Of a DNA stretch of 64,000 nt, positions 1-10,695 are shown piece after piece. The notes beneath the pieces are model-generated. The model did no database searches, was not told the DNA's origin, and saw only the letters and a program-made list of their open reading frames with translations. The position numbers and the translations under genes were made by a program. Within the stretch, counting starts at the first letter, position 1, and every line of letters begins with the position of its first letter. Source of the stretch: Lactobacillus sp. HBUAS51381 (GTDB taxonomy: Bacteria > Bacillota > Bacilli > Lactobacillales > Lactobacillaceae); assembly GCF_012641095.1 (NCBI RefSeq), contig NZ_JAAVSC010000003.1:1-64000 (forward strand), in the 5' to 3' direction.

Positions 1-30
1 AAGGATTCATCTAGTATTCGGAATCAAAAA

Positions 31-61
31 GGTTGCCTAATCACAATGCGATTAGGCAACC
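31..61 (-). terminator. Intrinsic terminator hairpin left of valS
   Basis: A perfect stem with arms GGTTGCCTAATC and GATTAGGCAACC is followed, on the minus strand, by five T. It lies beyond the valS terminator, so it may be a second backup terminator or an attenuator for the next minus-strand gene outside the window. Confidence 0.7.
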
Positions 62-98
62 CTATACAGCAGATTACCAACAACAGTTGACAAAGAGC

Positions 99-133
99 CA
101 AAAAAATCACCATCCCCGTTTCGGAATGGTGAT
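99..133 (-). terminator. valS intrinsic terminator
   Basis: The arms ATCACCAT and ATGGTGAT close a hairpin, and a run of seven T follows on the minus strand. It sits about 70 bases after the valS stop codon. Confidence 0.85.
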
Positions 134-205
134 CCTCATTTTAATTGTGCTTGAATTAGCCCTTGCTGACTACACCCTAGCAGACTAGCAACTTACACAC
201 ACGGC

Positions 206-2872
206 TTAGAGCTGTGCCTTGATGTCTGCTAAGCGTTGTTGCGTGGCTTCCAGCTTCTTTTGGTTATCCGCTTGCTTCTCGCGTTCGGCGTTAACCACGT
301 CTTCCGGCGCGTTGGCCACAAAGCGTTCGTTGCCTAACTTCTTAACGGCCCGCTGGACTTCGGCCGTGTACTTGGCCACTTCTTTGTCCAAGCGTGCGGC
401 TTCGTCATTCAAGTCGACCAATTCGGCCAGTGGGACGGACACTTCAGCCCCGCTGATCACGGACGTCATCGCCAGCTTAGGTGCCGTCACATCGGCACCA
501 ATCTCGAAGTTCTTCGGGTGAACGAACCGGTCGATGTAGTCACGGTTGGTCTCAAAGACCCGTTGTAAGTTAGCATCGCTGGTCTTAATCTGAAGGTCAA
601 TTGGCGTTGACATTGGGGCATTGGCTTCGGCCCGGATGTTCCGAACGGCCTTAATCAGGTCAATCAGACTGGTCATATCGCTTTCCGCCGCGGCATTGTC
701 AAATTCCGCATGCGCAACCGGATAAGCCGCCGTGACTAATGACTGGCCGTCGTGAGGCATGGCTTGCCAAATGGCTTCCGTCACGAATGGCATGATTGGT
801 TGTAACAAACGCAGGGTTTGATCCAACACGTACGCCAGTAGGTCTTGCTTAGTCGCTTTAGCGGCCGCATCATCACCCGTCAAGACTTCCTTACTCATTT
901 CGATGTACCAATCACAGAAGTCGTTCCAGATGAAGTTGTAGAGGGAACGGCCGGCTTCACCGAATTCAAACTTATCAAACATTTCAGTGACGTGCTTGAC
1001 CGTGCCGTTCAAGCGACTCAGAATCCACTTGTCGGTCAGGTCCCATTTATCGGCTGCCGGAACAACGGGTTGGGTGTTTTCGCCCAAGTTCATGATCACG
1101 AAACGACTAGCATTCCAGATCTTGTTGATGAAGTTCCAAGCCGCGTCCATCTTGTCGTAACTGAACCGAACATCTTGACCGGCTGTCGACCCCGTGGACA
1201 GGAACCACCGTAAGGCATCGGCACCGTACTTGTCGATGACGTCCATCGGATCAATCCCATTGCCCAGTGATTTACTCATCTTGCGACCGTCTTCGGCACG
1301 AATCAAGCCGTGTAACAGCACGTGCTTAAATGGCCGTTTCCCGGTAAATTCAAGGCTTTGGAAGATCATCCGAGAAACCCAGAAGAAGATGATGTCGTAA
1401 CCGGTGACTAACGTGTCGGTTGGGAAGTAGCGTTTAAAGTCAGCACTGTCTTCGTTGGGCCAGCCCATGGTTGAGAATGGCCATAAGGCACTGGAGAACC
1501 AGGTATCCAAGACATCGGGATCCTGTTCCCAGTTTTCGATATCCTTCGGTGCTTCTTCGTTAACGTAGACTTCGCCGGTCTTCTTGTTGTACCAAGCTGG
1601 AATCCGGTGGCCCCACCATAGTTGCCGCGAGATAACCCAGTCATGAACGTTTTCCATCCATTGCGTAAAGGTACTTTCAAACCGCTTCGGGACAAAGTCA
1701 ACGGCATCGTCGCCCTCTTGGTTCTTGATGGCGGCTTCAGCCAGTGGCTTCATCTTCACGAACCATTGCGTAGACAGCCGAGCTTCAACCTGAACACCCG
1801 TCCGTTCTGAGTGGCCAACGGAGTGGACGATCGGATCAACCTTGATCAGCAGGCCTTGGTCGTCCAGGTCCGCCACCATGGCTTTCCGCGCGTCGAATCG
1901 GTCCATGCCGGCGTATTTGCCCGCCCGATCGTTCATCGAGGCATCTTCGTTCATGGTGTTGATCCGTTCCAAATTGTGACGATTCCCGACTAAGAAGTCG
2001 TTCGGGTCGTGGGCTGGCGTAATCTTCACCATCCCTGTTCCGAAGTTAATGTCGACGTATTGGTCGGCAATGATTGGAATCTCACGGTTAGCCAATGGTA
2101 AGATGACCTTCTTGCCAACCAAGGCCTTGTACCGGTCATCATCCGGGTTAACAGCCACGGCCGTATCACCCATCATGGTTTCGGGACGCGTCGTCGCAAT
2201 CTCAATGTAATGCTTGCCATTGAAGGTATCGTCTGGATTGGCAAATGGGTATTTCACATGATAGAAGGCCCCTTTGTCGTCCTTGTGAATAACTTCGATG
2301 TCGGATAACGCGGTCCGCGCTTGTGGGTCCCAATTGATGATGTATTCGCCCCGGTAAATCAGGCCCTTCTTGTAGAGGGAAACGAAGACCTTCTTGACGG
2401 CGTCGGATAACCCATCGTCTAACGTAAACCGTTCGCGGGAGTAGTCCATGGATAGGCCCATCTTGGCCCACTGCTTGTGAATGGTGGCAGCGTATTCATC
2501 CTTCCATTCCCAAACCTTGTCCACGAACTTTTCGCGACCGAGGTCGTAGCGGGTAATGCCTTGTTCACGTAGCCGGGCTTCCACCTTAGCCTGCGTGGCA
2601 ATCCCGGCGTGATCCATCCCCGGAACCCAGAGCGTGTCGAAGCCCTGCATCCGCTTTTGCCGAATGATCATGTCTTGTAACGTCGTGTCCCAGGCGTGGC
2701 CTAAATGTAACTTCCCCGTGACGTTCGGTGGCGGTAACACAATTGAATAAGGTGTGGCTTTCTTGTCGCCACTGGGTTTAAAAACATCTTCGTCTAGCCA
2801 AGTTTGGTACCGACCCGCTTCAACGGCGGTGGGATCATACTTGGTTGGCATATCGGTTTGCTTATCTGCCAA
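206..2872 (-). CDS. valS: Valyl-tRNA synthetase
   Basis: Cytosolic class I synthetase that charges tRNA-Val. The HIGH-type motif HLGH lies near residue 56 after PPPNVTGK, and the KMSKS motif occurs in [10 protein letters not shown]. The CP1 editing domain lies between them, and a C-terminal coiled-coil arm is rich in Lys/Glu. Length (about 888 aa) is normal. I prefer the TTG start at 2872 because the AAAGGA ribosome site is 10 bases upstream; the first in-frame TTG (2881) is too close to it, and an ATG at 2851 is also possible. A T-box leader precedes the gene and a hairpin terminator follows. Confidence 0.96.
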   Translation of the reverse strand: MADKQTDMPTKYDPTAVEAGRYQTWLDEDVFKPSGDKKATPYSIVLPPPNVTGKLHLGHAWDTTLQDMIIRQKRMQGFDTLWVPGMDHAGIATQAKVEARLREQGITRYDLGREKFVDKVWEWKDEYAATIHKQWAKMGLSMDYSRERFTLDDGLSDAVKKVFVSLYKKGLIYRGEYIINWDPQARTALSDIEVIHKDDKGAFYHVKYPFANPDDTFNGKHYIEIATTRPETMMGDTAVAVNPDDDRYKALVGKKVILPLANREIPIIADQYVDINFGTGMVKITPAHDPNDFLVGNRHNLERINTMNEDASMNDRAGKYAGMDRFDARKAMVADLDDQGLLIKVDPIVHSVGHSERTGVQVEARLSTQWFVKMKPLAEAAIKNQEGDDAVDFVPKRFESTFTQWMENVHDWVISRQLWWGHRIPAWYNKKTGEVYVNEEAPKDIENWEQDPDVLDTWFSSALWPFSTMGWPNEDSADFKRYFPTDTLVTGYDIIFFWVSRMIFQSLEFTGKRPFKHVLLHGLIRAEDGRKMSKSLGNGIDPMDVIDKYGADALRWFLSTGSTAGQDVRFSYDKMDAAWNFINKIWNASRFVIMNLGENTQPVVPAADKWDLTDKWILSRLNGTVKHVTEMFDKFEFGEAGRSLYNFIWNDFCDWYIEMSKEVLTGDDAAAKATKQDLLAYVLDQTLRLLQPIMPFVTEAIWQAMPHDGQSLVTAAYPVAHAEFDNAAAESDMTSLIDLIKAVRNIRAEANAPMSTPIDLQIKTSDANLQRVFETNRDYIDRFVHPKNFEIGADVTAPKLAMTSVISGAEVSVPLAELVDLNDEAARLDKEVAKYTAEVQRAVKKLGNERFVANAPEDVVNAEREKQADNQKKLEATQQRLADIKAQL

Positions 2873-2992
2873 ATTAATCAATTCCTTTCTACTTTCTGAT
2901 TCTAACGGTCACACAACGCTGGTGCTTCACGGACGGCCTGATACGGGTCCGTGATGCACACCAACCAAGTTAACTGGCGCTGGCATCAAAAA

Positions 2993-3245
2993 AAGACTCG
3001 CCATCCTAAAAAATTAGGACGAAGAGTCTTCGCGGTACCACCTAAATTGGGCGTTTATGCCCCACTTAACTTCTTTGTTAACGGAGAGTGCTCCGGTCCG
3101 AGCTTACTATTGGTTCAGCCCGGCAGCTCGCAAGCTACTTTCACGTCAGTACATTCACCGGGTCCCAGCACTTCCGGCTCTCTTCACAATTCACTGACGT
3201 TACTGACTTGTTCAACGCTACTTTCACATAGTCTACTCAATTTTG
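2993..3245 (-). promoter_or_regulatory. T-box riboswitch of valS
   Basis: The 365-base gap upstream of valS holds a T-box leader. The conserved T-box core (AGGTGGTACCGCG on the minus strand) is at 3031-3043. A terminator with AAGACTC/GAGTCTT arms and a T run is at 2993-3030. A GUA valine codon at 3152-3150 lies at the base of a GTCAGT/ACTGAC stem, where the specifier would be. Uncharged tRNA-Val should stabilise the antiterminator. The specifier choice is inferred by eye. Confidence 0.9.
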
Positions 3246-3247
3246 AG

Positions 3248-3757
3248 TTAAAGGTCAACACGTGGGACGAGTTTTTCCAAAGCTTCGATGGCTTCCAAGT
3301 AGTTTGGTTCGTCGGATTGTTCCGTCACAACTTGCCGGTAAACAATCTTACCCGTGTCATCAATGATCCAGATTGACCGCGCCAAGTTCCCCAAGTTCGG
3401 AACGTATAGGCCCATCTCATAGCCAAACGATAACTCTTCGTCCGACAACAAGTCGATATTTTCAACGCCTTGAGCGGCACACCAGCCAGTTTGTTCTGCG
3501 ATTGAGTTATTTGAAATCGTCGCAAACCGAGCGGCTGGATAGTGATCCGCCTGTTGGGTGAATTTTCGCGTCTGTAACGTGCAAACCGGCGTTTCAAGAT
3601 CCGGGACAACACTAATCAAAGTGACTTTTCCAATTAAATTAGCCGTCTTAACTTTGACATTGTTCTGATCAAATACTTTAAACTTTGGTAACTGATCCCC
3701 TACTTCTGGTAACGTACCAGATAAGGAAAATGTATCGCCGAGTCGTGTGACTTCCAC
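3248..3757 (-). CDS. tpx: Thiol peroxidase (Tpx family, atypical 2-Cys peroxiredoxin)
   Basis: Reduces hydroperoxides in the cytosol using thioredoxin-type donors. The peroxidatic cysteine is Cys59 in VPDLETPVCT (the TxxC site), and the resolving cysteine is Cys93 in GWCAAQG. Length of 169 aa fits Tpx. The GTG start at 3757 follows a GAAGGGG ribosome site by about 9 bases; an upstream ATG at 3784 lacks this support. The gene runs into the 5' end of the valS T-box leader with almost no gap. The stretch SVVPDLETPVC diverges from the common SVVPSIDTGVC but keeps the key residues. Confidence 0.9.
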   Translation of the reverse strand: MEVTRLGDTFSLSGTLPEVGDQLPKFKVFDQNNVKVKTANLIGKVTLISVVPDLETPVCTLQTRKFTQQADHYPAARFATISNNSIAEQTGWCAAQGVENIDLLSDEELSFGYEMGLYVPNLGNLARSIWIIDDTGKIVYRQVVTEQSDEPNYLEAIEALEKLVPRVDL

Positions 3758-3974
3758 GCAGATCAACCCCTTCAAAATATACATCGGTGCTATACCGATT
3801 GTTATTTCAATTATCGCGCAACTCCGGGGGCAATGACAAGTGTTTTGCCATAAAAACGTGAAAAACTCTGGGATACTCTCCCTGCCCTTGTAGAGATGGC
3901 GCTAAGATGCAGTATATTTTATGATTTCCCCACAAACACGGGAATACTCTCGCTTGTGCGCAAACTCATTTTTC

Positions 3975-4094
3975 CTAGAAGAATTGTGAAAGTGTACCAA
4001 TAAACAGGTAAATCAGGAAAACAGTAACCACCAAGCTTACGGTCACCGTAACACAACCTAAGGAATCATTTTCACTAAATGGTTCAAACTTCAT
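3975..4094 (-). CDS. Small single-span membrane protein (39 aa)
   Basis: An ATG at 4094 follows an AGAGGGCG ribosome site. The peptide has a short acidic N-terminus (MKFEPFSEND) and one hydrophobic segment of about 22 residues rich in Val, Leu and Phe. I do not recognise a family. It lies between tpx and the leader-distal end of the CRISPR array. The rest of 3785-4206 shows no other gene. Confidence 0.55.
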   Translation of the reverse strand: MKFEPFSENDSLGCVTVTVSLVVTVFLIYLFIGTLSQFF

Positions 4095-4206
4095 TAGTTC
4101 ACGCCCTCTTTTAAGTGTGTCCCCTGTTTTTATGTGGATAACCCAATCTCATGTTGTCACTTCAGTATATGAAAGATACCCCGTCTAGACCAATGAAATG
4201 GCACAG

Positions 4207-5517
4207 ACTCAACCCCCGTGTGTACGGGGAATACGCTTTACCCGTACGCAACTGAAGCTCATACCGAGGATCACCCCCGTATGCACGGGGAATACAGTGG
4301 TTCAAAGGGAATCACCGAATCCCATGAGGGATCACCCCCGTATGCACGGGGAATACGATTCTCCAGCCATTAATGACTGGTTTCTTCTGGGATCACCCCC
4401 GTATGCACGGGGAATACCCAAAACGCTTGCCCACTAAGTTTTGATTCCTAGGATCACCCCCGTATGCACGGGGAATACGGAAAACGGAGTTCTTTACGTG
4501 GCAATTGCGTGGGATCACCCCCGTATGCACGGGGAATACAGCAGCCAAGCTCACCGAGTTGTCCTTGACGTAAGGATCACCCCCGTATGCACGGGGAATA
4601 CCAATAAAGTATATATCAGCATTAGCCACGTTTAGGATCACCCCCGTATGCACGGGGAATACATACCGCAAAGCAGTTGAGTGTCTACGCCGCCAGGATC
4701 ACCCCCGTATGCACGGGGAATACTCGTCTACCTCAATGCCGAAACTAGTGGTGAAGGGATCACCCCCGTATGCACGGGGAATACTCTCTCACGTAAAGCT
4801 AAATTACCGGGCTTTTAGGATCACCCCCGTATGCACGGGGAATACCTACCACCTACAGTCCAGTGGTTCAGACGGATAGGATCACCCCCGTATGCACGGG
4901 GAATACGTTAACCTGTAATGGTTAGCAACCTTTTATCCGGGATCACCCCCGTATGCACGGGGAATACTTTGAAAGTTCGCCGACGCGGTCGCCGTCCTTG
5001 GGATCACCCCCGTATGCACGGGGAATACCAACGACCAGGGGTGTACAGAACCCGACCGGAGGGATCACCCCCGTATGCACGGGGAATACGTAAACGGCCT
5101 CCACAACGGCAAGAAGCAGATAGGATCACCCCCGTATGCACGGGGAATACGACACTCCGCCGTCCAATGGACGTCCAGCTGACAGGATCACCCCCGTATG
5201 CACGGGGAATACTGTCTTTTTATAACTCAGCCAAGGAATATTTAAGGATCACCCCCGTATGCACGGGGAATACATTTATTGAGTCTTGCGAAAATGTCAC
5301 CAGGCGGGATCACCCCCGTATGCACGGGGAATACTTTAGCGTGATTGAAGTGTTATCCTTGCTGTCAGGATCACCCCCGTATGCACGGGGAATACATTGA
5401 GGCGGAGCTGCGGGCGTTCAGAGCGGCGGGATCACCCCCGTATGCACGGGGAATACAGTGAATAGTTAGTGTTTGATTCTATTTCATCGGGATCACCCCC
5501 GTATGCACGGGGAATAC
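4207..5517 (-). CRISPR. Type I-E CRISPR array, 22 repeats and 21 spacers
   Basis: The repeat is 28 bp; on the plus strand it starts GGATCACCCCCGTATG and ends CACGGGGAATAC. Starts are 4207 (degenerate), 4268, 4329, 4390, 4451, 4512, 4574, 4635, 4696, 4757, 4818, 4879, 4940, 5001, 5062, 5123, 5185, 5246, 5307, 5368, 5429 and 5490. Twenty-one repeats are identical. Spacers are 33 bp, two of them 34 bp. In the usual I-E orientation (GTATTCCCC...GGTGATCC) the array reads on the minus strand, so the degenerate repeat at 4207 is the leader-distal end, as expected. No cas genes lie within reach. By eye I saw no spacer matching the prophage here, but I could not search exhaustively. Confidence 0.98.
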
Positions 5518-5637
5518 ACTAAACAAATCCCGTCAGACCGGCACTTCATTTTCGCAAATAAACGTGTTTTGGTCAGTTTGTCTTCACTAGCATAACCTAA
5601 TTGCGTCCAATTCTCAATCAAAAATTGGTCCGCAAAA
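5518..5637 (-). promoter_or_regulatory. CRISPR leader with promoter
   Basis: The 120-base stretch between the leader-proximal repeat and the thiI terminator is AT-rich and non-coding. On the minus strand TTGAGA (5617-5612) and TATGCT (5594-5589) are 17 bases apart, giving a plausible promoter whose transcript would start about 65 bases before the first repeat. Confidence 0.7.
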
Positions 5638-5638
5638 A

Positions 5639-5663
5639 GCCCGGGCAGTCCTCCCACCCGGGC
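5639..5663 (-). terminator. thiI intrinsic terminator
   Basis: The arms GCCCGGG and CCCGGGC form a stem, followed by TTTTT on the minus strand, 17 bases beyond the thiI stop. It insulates the CRISPR leader from thiI transcription. Confidence 0.85.
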
Positions 5664-5679
5664 TTCGTCATACTTAGTT

Positions 5680-6897
5680 TTAGAGTAATTCGGCAAAAAC
5701 ATCTTCGTTTTGGTTCAGGTAATTATCGCCAGGGCGAATGTCAGAAATGACAATACCGTCCAAAGCTTCCTTCATCAACCCGTCAACGTCAATGTACCCC
5801 TCGTACTTCCGGGACTTTTCCAAGCTCGGATGCGTCTTGGGTGCCGGTGGCGTGAAGATGGTACAACAGTCCTCGTATGGCAGGATGGACAGATCATAGG
5901 TGTCGATGTCCTCGGCAACCTTGATAATTTCCGTCTTGTCCATGGACAACAGTGGCCGCAGAATTGGCATGGACGTCACATCATTGATGGCCGCCATGCT
6001 TTCCAGGGTCTGTGAAGCCACTTGTCCCAACGATTCACCATTAAAGATCCCCTTGGCGTGACGCATCTCAGCAATGGCCGCCGTCAACCGCAACATCAGT
6101 CGCCGCTGAACGGTCATCAGATAGCCCTCGGGCACCTTTTCCTTGATGGTTTCCTGAATCTTGGCAAATGGCACCTGGATAAATTGAATCCCACCCGAGT
6201 AACCGGCCAGCCGTGCCGTCAATTCCTTAGCCTTCGCCAAAGCCTGTTCGGACGTGTACGGTGGACTGTAGAAGTGGATCATATCAATCTTGACGCCCCG
6301 ACGTAAGGCATAGTAGGAAGCGACTGGCGAATCAATTCCACCAGACAGCATCATCACGGCCTTGCCGCCGGTACCCACGGGTAATCCGCCGGCACCTTGA
6401 ATCGTTTCGCCGGACAGGAAGACCCCGTTCATCCGCACTTCGACCCGCAACTCCAGGTCGGGATGCTTCATTTGAACGGTCAGTCCGGGAACATTTTCCA
6501 GAATCGTACTTCCCAGAATTTCGTTCATCTGGTACGTATCGTATTGAAAGTCCTTGTCCTGACGACGCGTGTTGATCTTAAAGGTCATGCCCGGTTTAAA
6601 GGCTTCCTTGACCATGGCCACGGCCGTTTCCTTGATTTGATCAATATCTTTTTCAACCTTGACCGATGGCGAGAAGTTTTCGATTCCGAAAACGCCCTTC
6701 AATCGGTGCATCACGGCGTCTGAATCCGCGCCGTTCAAGGTCACGTGCAAGCGGTCGTGTTGTGCTTTGACCTCGATACCGTCAAAGGTACTGAGCGCTT
6801 TACGCACGTTTTGGCCCAACTGCTTGATAAAGTCTTTCTTATTTTTCCCCTTCGTCGACAGCTCGCCGTAACGGACCATAATTTCACTGTATTCCAT
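5680..6897 (-). CDS. thiI: tRNA 4-thiouridine synthetase ThiI
   Basis: Transfers sulfur to U8 of tRNAs and may also serve thiamine thiazole synthesis. It has an N-terminal ferredoxin-like/THUMP region (about 1-170), then a PP-loop ATP pyrophosphatase with SGGIDSP at 185-191. At 405 aa it lacks the C-terminal rhodanese domain, as in most Firmicutes, where a dedicated cysteine desulfurase supplies sulfur. That partner is immediately upstream, 42 bases away and co-directional. The ATG follows AAAGGGG. Confidence 0.96.
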   Translation of the reverse strand: MEYSEIMVRYGELSTKGKNKKDFIKQLGQNVRKALSTFDGIEVKAQHDRLHVTLNGADSDAVMHRLKGVFGIENFSPSVKVEKDIDQIKETAVAMVKEAFKPGMTFKINTRRQDKDFQYDTYQMNEILGSTILENVPGLTVQMKHPDLELRVEVRMNGVFLSGETIQGAGGLPVGTGGKAVMMLSGGIDSPVASYYALRRGVKIDMIHFYSPPYTSEQALAKAKELTARLAGYSGGIQFIQVPFAKIQETIKEKVPEGYLMTVQRRLMLRLTAAIAEMRHAKGIFNGESLGQVASQTLESMAAINDVTSMPILRPLLSMDKTEIIKVAEDIDTYDLSILPYEDCCTIFTPPAPKTHPSLEKSRKYEGYIDVDGLMKEALDGIVISDIRPGDNYLNQNEDVFAELL

Positions 6898-6939
6898 TGC
6901 GCGACCCCTTTCATTATTTAATCGTGTCGGTGATTCATG

Positions 6940-8085
6940 CTAGTTCAACTTGGCAAATTGTGTGTACAACTCGTCGAAGACTTGGTTGAACGTCTGAGCT
7001 TCTGCCATGGTATTGTGCTCGTCTAAAGAGATGCGGACCGCGCTGGTGGCAATACCATCATCAACCTTCATGGCCTGTAACGTACTGGACTCCACGTGCT
7101 TCTTCGATGAGCAAGCGCTGGTCGTCGAGATGAAAATGTCGTGTTCCTCAAAGGCGTGCACGATGGTTTCCCCCCGGACACCGGCAATCGCAAAGCACAG
7201 GATATGTGGCGCGAAGTATGGCAAATCCTTGGAGAAAATCGTCACATTCGGGAAGGTTTCCACGTGGTGCAGGATCGCCAAGCGAATGTCACGTTGCCGC
7301 TTGACCTTGGCCGCCTCATCGTCTAGCAACAAGCGCAATGCCTTGGCCATCGCCGCAATGGCGGGCAGATTTTCAGTTCCGGACCGTAAATTTCGTTCCT
7401 GACCGCCACCGGCCATCAACGGCGCAATCTTGCGGCCTTGACGCTTGTACATGAAGCCAATTCCGCGCGGCGCATGGAACTTGTGCCCGGAGAATGTCAC
7501 GAAATCCACGCGGTCGTTGAAGATCTTGTCGGCCAAGCCCTTACCAATTCCCTGTACGGCATCGATATGCCAGTGAATCCGCGGAAAGTCACGCATCACG
7601 GCCGCAATTTCATCGAGTGGTTGTACCGCACCGATTTCATTGTTGACCGCCATCGTGGACACCAGAATCGTGGATGGTTTGATGGCCGCCCGTAGATCAT
7701 CGGCGGAAACGCGGCCGTGTTCGTCAACGGGGAGGTAGGTAACCTCAAAGCCCTGTTGCTTCAATTGTTCCATGGAATTGTGAACGGCGGGATGCTCCAC
7801 TTCGGTCGTAATCAAATGGTTCCCAAATTCACGTTTGGCCATGGCCGTTCCCTTAATTGCCCAGTTATCACCCTCGGTACCGCCGCTGGTAAATAGAATC
7901 TCACTCAGCTTGGCGCCGACGAGATCGGCAATCTGTTGCCGGGATTGTTCCAACAGGTTAAAGGCCTGCTCGCCAAACTTGTGTAAACTTGAGGGATTTC
8001 CCCAGTAATTCGCACTGACTTTGGCATAAGTATCGACCACTTCGGGTGCTGCCTTAGTGGTCGCACTGTTATCAAAATAAATCAT
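6940..8085 (-). CDS. Cysteine desulfurase of the NifS/IscS family, ThiI partner
   Basis: PLP-dependent enzyme that takes sulfur from cysteine as an enzyme-bound persulfide. The PLP lysine is Lys202 in SGHKFH, and the catalytic loop cysteine is Cys325 in STTSACSS. The start at MIYFDNSATTKAAP is the family N-terminus; upstream in-frame ATGs would add a non-conserved 28 residues. It forms an operon with thiI, the arrangement seen for NifZ-ThiI of Bacillus, which suggests tRNA thiolation rather than general Fe-S assembly. Confidence 0.93.
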   Translation of the reverse strand: MIYFDNSATTKAAPEVVDTYAKVSANYWGNPSSLHKFGEQAFNLLEQSRQQIADLVGAKLSEILFTSGGTEGDNWAIKGTAMAKREFGNHLITTEVEHPAVHNSMEQLKQQGFEVTYLPVDEHGRVSADDLRAAIKPSTILVSTMAVNNEIGAVQPLDEIAAVMRDFPRIHWHIDAVQGIGKGLADKIFNDRVDFVTFSGHKFHAPRGIGFMYKRQGRKIAPLMAGGGQERNLRSGTENLPAIAAMAKALRLLLDDEAAKVKRQRDIRLAILHHVETFPNVTIFSKDLPYFAPHILCFAIAGVRGETIVHAFEEHDIFISTTSACSSKKHVESSTLQAMKVDDGIATSAVRISLDEHNTMAEAQTFNQVFDELYTQFAKLN

Positions 8086-8260
8086 ACTGAACCCTCTTAT
8101 CTCTTTTCTATTGGTTCGACTCCGATAGAAATTCTTTCTCATTATAAACACAATCGTTCTTCCCCACAAGCCCCCCGCCTGGAAAAGCTGATTAAATAGA
8201 CACCTTACGTCCCATCACTCAAGTGATCATGACCGTAACCCCCACATACAGCGCAAAAAA

Positions 8261-8290
8261 ATCACGACGACGAAGATTCCGTCATCGTGA
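8261..8290 (-). terminator. ezrA intrinsic terminator
   Basis: A long stem (ATCACGACGACG with CGTCATCGTGA) is followed by seven T on the minus strand, just after the ezrA stop. Confidence 0.85.
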
Positions 8291-8303
8291 CCCTGTTAAA
8301 GCT

Positions 8304-10037
8304 TTATTTTGCCGCATCCGATTCGCGTTTGGGCTTGGCCTTTCCCTTGCTCTGGTAATAGGCATCCTCTAAACGCTTGTAGGACCCCGGCTCCACCTCA
8401 TCAAGCACCGTGGCGATGGTTTCAAGGGCCTGGGCGTATTGATGCTTGTGTTCAAACAAATCGGCCGCTTCCTTGCTAGCCGCCGCCACATTTTCATGAC
8501 TGGTCTGGTAACGGTTCGCATACTGTAACAGTTGTTCGGCCAATTCGGCGCTGTCGATGAGATCGTCCGTCTTCTCCTGCAACGTGTCCAAATCCGTCTG
8601 AATAATCAACAACTGCTTGGTAATACGTTCCATATCAATCTGGGGCTGATCCATGTCGGTCGCCAACTGGGCAACTTCATCCCGGACGACAAAGAAATAA
8701 TCCAAATAGTTTTGCGGAATGCCAGGAAGGTTTAGATTCTCAACCTGTCGGCGTAAGCTATGTAAATTGAAGTCGAACTGCTGCAATGTATCACGTGCTT
8801 GCCGTTCTTCGTCAGCCAATCCAGCAACACTCTTCAAGATATCAGCTTGTTGTTGTTCAATCTGTTCCAGATCTTTTTGTTGCTGCTTCTGGTGTTCCAA
8901 CACACGCGAGAACGTGGCCGTTTTCCCCGTTAGATCTTGGACATCACGTTGATAAATGCCATCGATCCCCCGCAACTGCTCGTTGAGCTCCCGAGCCGTT
9001 TCGAGTTCATGGTGGTCCAGGGTGTAGTTCTGGCTAAGGCGGTCCAATTCGGTCATCAGCGCGTGACTTTGGTTCTGCGCGTGGGCAATAAACTTGGCCA
9101 CGCCATCAAGATTGGCTTCGACCGGTGACTTCGCATCAATTTCCGTCTGCATCAAGTCATAAACGTTATCAATCTGTTTGGCGATCCGCTCGTTAACGAT
9201 CTTGGCATCGTCTGGCCGCAAGTCACCCAACGTATCGAGGTTCGCACTGATATGGTCCTCAATCGTATTGATGAGCTCCGGTAAATTCTGCTCTCCAAAT
9301 TGGAACTTCTCGGCCGTCAGCTGCTGGTAACCGCCCCGTAATTCCTTGACCTGATCGGGGAAAATAACCGTTAAATCTTTATACAGTGGTGGGATGGCCT
9401 TGATCAAATCCTCCAAGACGGCGGTGTCATCGTGCAGCTGATCCAAGACCTCGGCGGCACGCTGGTGGTCACCCTCTTGCGTCAACCGGGAAAAGGTATC
9501 AAAGTTATCCTCCAACTCACTCAGGTGCTCCTCAAGCCCATCAATGCTGGGGCCAAAGGCAAAGTTCTTGGCAAGCAACGTCTTACGCAGCTCTTGATAC
9601 TTTTGTTCCAATTCCTTCACGGCCTGACGATGTTGCTTGTCCACCTCCTGCAGGTGGGTCAACTGTTCTTGAACGGATTTAATCAAGTCATCGGTCTGGT
9701 CGATCAACGTGGTAACCTTCCCCAAGTTTTGTTGCAGTTGAATCAGGTTTACCCCGCGCGAATCGCTGAGTAGCTGGGCCAATTGTTCATCGATTCGGGT
9801 AAACCGGTTCTCGGTGATTTCGGAAAAGTCCGCCTGTAGATTCTCATAATCTTCAAGCGATTGACCGGTCAGACTTAGCTGCCCCACCAGCTGAAGCTCA
9901 TCCTTTAGTGGAATGGCCTCCATCTTTTCTTTCTTAGCAGTTAACGTCGTGACTTGCCGCCGAATTCGCTGTTGGTATAGTAGCAAGCCAACGTACGCAA
10001 CGATCGCAAGTATGACGATTCCTATTAGCACAATCAT
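8304..10037 (-). CDS. ezrA: Septation ring formation regulator EzrA
   Basis: Membrane-anchored negative regulator of FtsZ ring assembly. It has one N-terminal transmembrane segment (about residues 2-20, MIVLIGIVILAIVAYVGLLL), then over 500 residues of heptad-rich coiled coil (spectrin-like repeats). At 577 aa it is the usual length. The ATG at 10037 follows AAGGATGGGG; an in-frame ATG eight codons earlier is less likely. It is divergent from the methionine sulfoxide reductase gene. Confidence 0.94.
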   Translation of the reverse strand: MIVLIGIVILAIVAYVGLLLYQQRIRRQVTTLTAKKEKMEAIPLKDELQLVGQLSLTGQSLEDYENLQADFSEITENRFTRIDEQLAQLLSDSRGVNLIQLQQNLGKVTTLIDQTDDLIKSVQEQLTHLQEVDKQHRQAVKELEQKYQELRKTLLAKNFAFGPSIDGLEEHLSELEDNFDTFSRLTQEGDHQRAAEVLDQLHDDTAVLEDLIKAIPPLYKDLTVIFPDQVKELRGGYQQLTAEKFQFGEQNLPELINTIEDHISANLDTLGDLRPDDAKIVNERIAKQIDNVYDLMQTEIDAKSPVEANLDGVAKFIAHAQNQSHALMTELDRLSQNYTLDHHELETARELNEQLRGIDGIYQRDVQDLTGKTATFSRVLEHQKQQQKDLEQIEQQQADILKSVAGLADEERQARDTLQQFDFNLHSLRRQVENLNLPGIPQNYLDYFFVVRDEVAQLATDMDQPQIDMERITKQLLIIQTDLDTLQEKTDDLIDSAELAEQLLQYANRYQTSHENVAAASKEAADLFEHKHQYAQALETIATVLDEVEPGSYKRLEDAYYQSKGKAKPKRESDAAK

Positions 10038-10224
10038 ATTGACCCCATCCTTCATCCACATTTCAACGTTTAAACGAGTTGTAAAATAACTCGGTTCATT
10101 TTATAATTTAATCTAATCTTGATTATAGCATAAGTGACGCACTGGCTTCACTACGTTTTCGTGATTCTCTTAACCTTTCTGGCTATAATCGAATAATTAA
10201 TTGATAAATAATGGAGGCCTTTTC

Positions 10225-10695
10225 ATGAGTGACCGTGTCAACCCTTTAATTACCGCACAACTTGACGCCCTCCTATATGGAGAAACGAACCTTGTGGCAA
10301 ATCTATCCAACGCATCCGCCCTGCTCAAGCAAACGTTGACGGACGTCAATTGGGCCGGATTCTACCTATACCAGCCCGAATCGGATGACCTGATTCTTGG
10401 CCCCTTCCAGGGCAACGTAGCCTGTGTCCACATTGAAAATGGGAGTGGCGTTTGTGGTACTGGCTTAGCAACCCAAACCACCCAATTGGTTCCCGACGTT
10501 CACGCCTTTGCCGGTCACATCGCCTGTGACTCCGCCAGTAACGCGGAAATTGTTGTCCCACTGACTTTAAGTGATGGTACTAAGCTGGGCGTCATGGATA
10601 TCGACTCGCCAACCAAAGGGCGCTTCACCAGCGAAGACCAGGTCGTTTTGGAAGATTTCGCCCGGACTTTGTTAAAACACGTTGACAATGCCTAG
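10225..10695 (+). CDS. msrC: Free methionine-(R)-sulfoxide reductase (GAF domain)
   Basis: Reduces free Met-R-sulfoxide in the cytosol. A single GAF domain of 156 aa carries the three family cysteines: Cys67 (NVACVHI), Cys77 (GSGVCGTG) and Cys101 (HIACDSAS). The ATG at 10225 follows ATGGAGG; an upstream TTG/ATG extension is unsupported. The rpsD promoter overlaps the end of this gene, starting 14 bases before its stop. Confidence 0.93.
   Translation: MSDRVNPLITAQLDALLYGETNLVANLSNASALLKQTLTDVNWAGFYLYQPESDDLILGPFQGNVACVHIENGSGVCGTGLATQTTQLVPDVHAFAGHIACDSASNAEIVVPLTLSDGTKLGVMDIDSPTKGRFTSEDQVVLEDFARTLLKHVDNA

Noticed and set aside
845-1213. Plus-strand frames inside valS and other host genes
   Set aside because: Shadows of long coding sequences in other frames.
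3928-3960. A CRISPR-repeat-like remnant (CCCCACAAACACGGGAATAC) 250 bases beyond the distal end of the array
   Set aside because: Only part of the repeat matches, no neighbour repeat keeps a 61-bp spacing, and a small gene frame starts nearby. Could be chance.
4198-5400. Long plus- and minus-strand reading frames made of repeated GITPVCTGNT or IPRAYGG-like peptides
   Set aside because: They are artefacts of the CRISPR repeat period; not genes.
5493-5702. A minus-strand frame spanning the CRISPR leader and the end of thiI
   Set aside because: It crosses the thiI terminator and a repeat; no start signal or homology.
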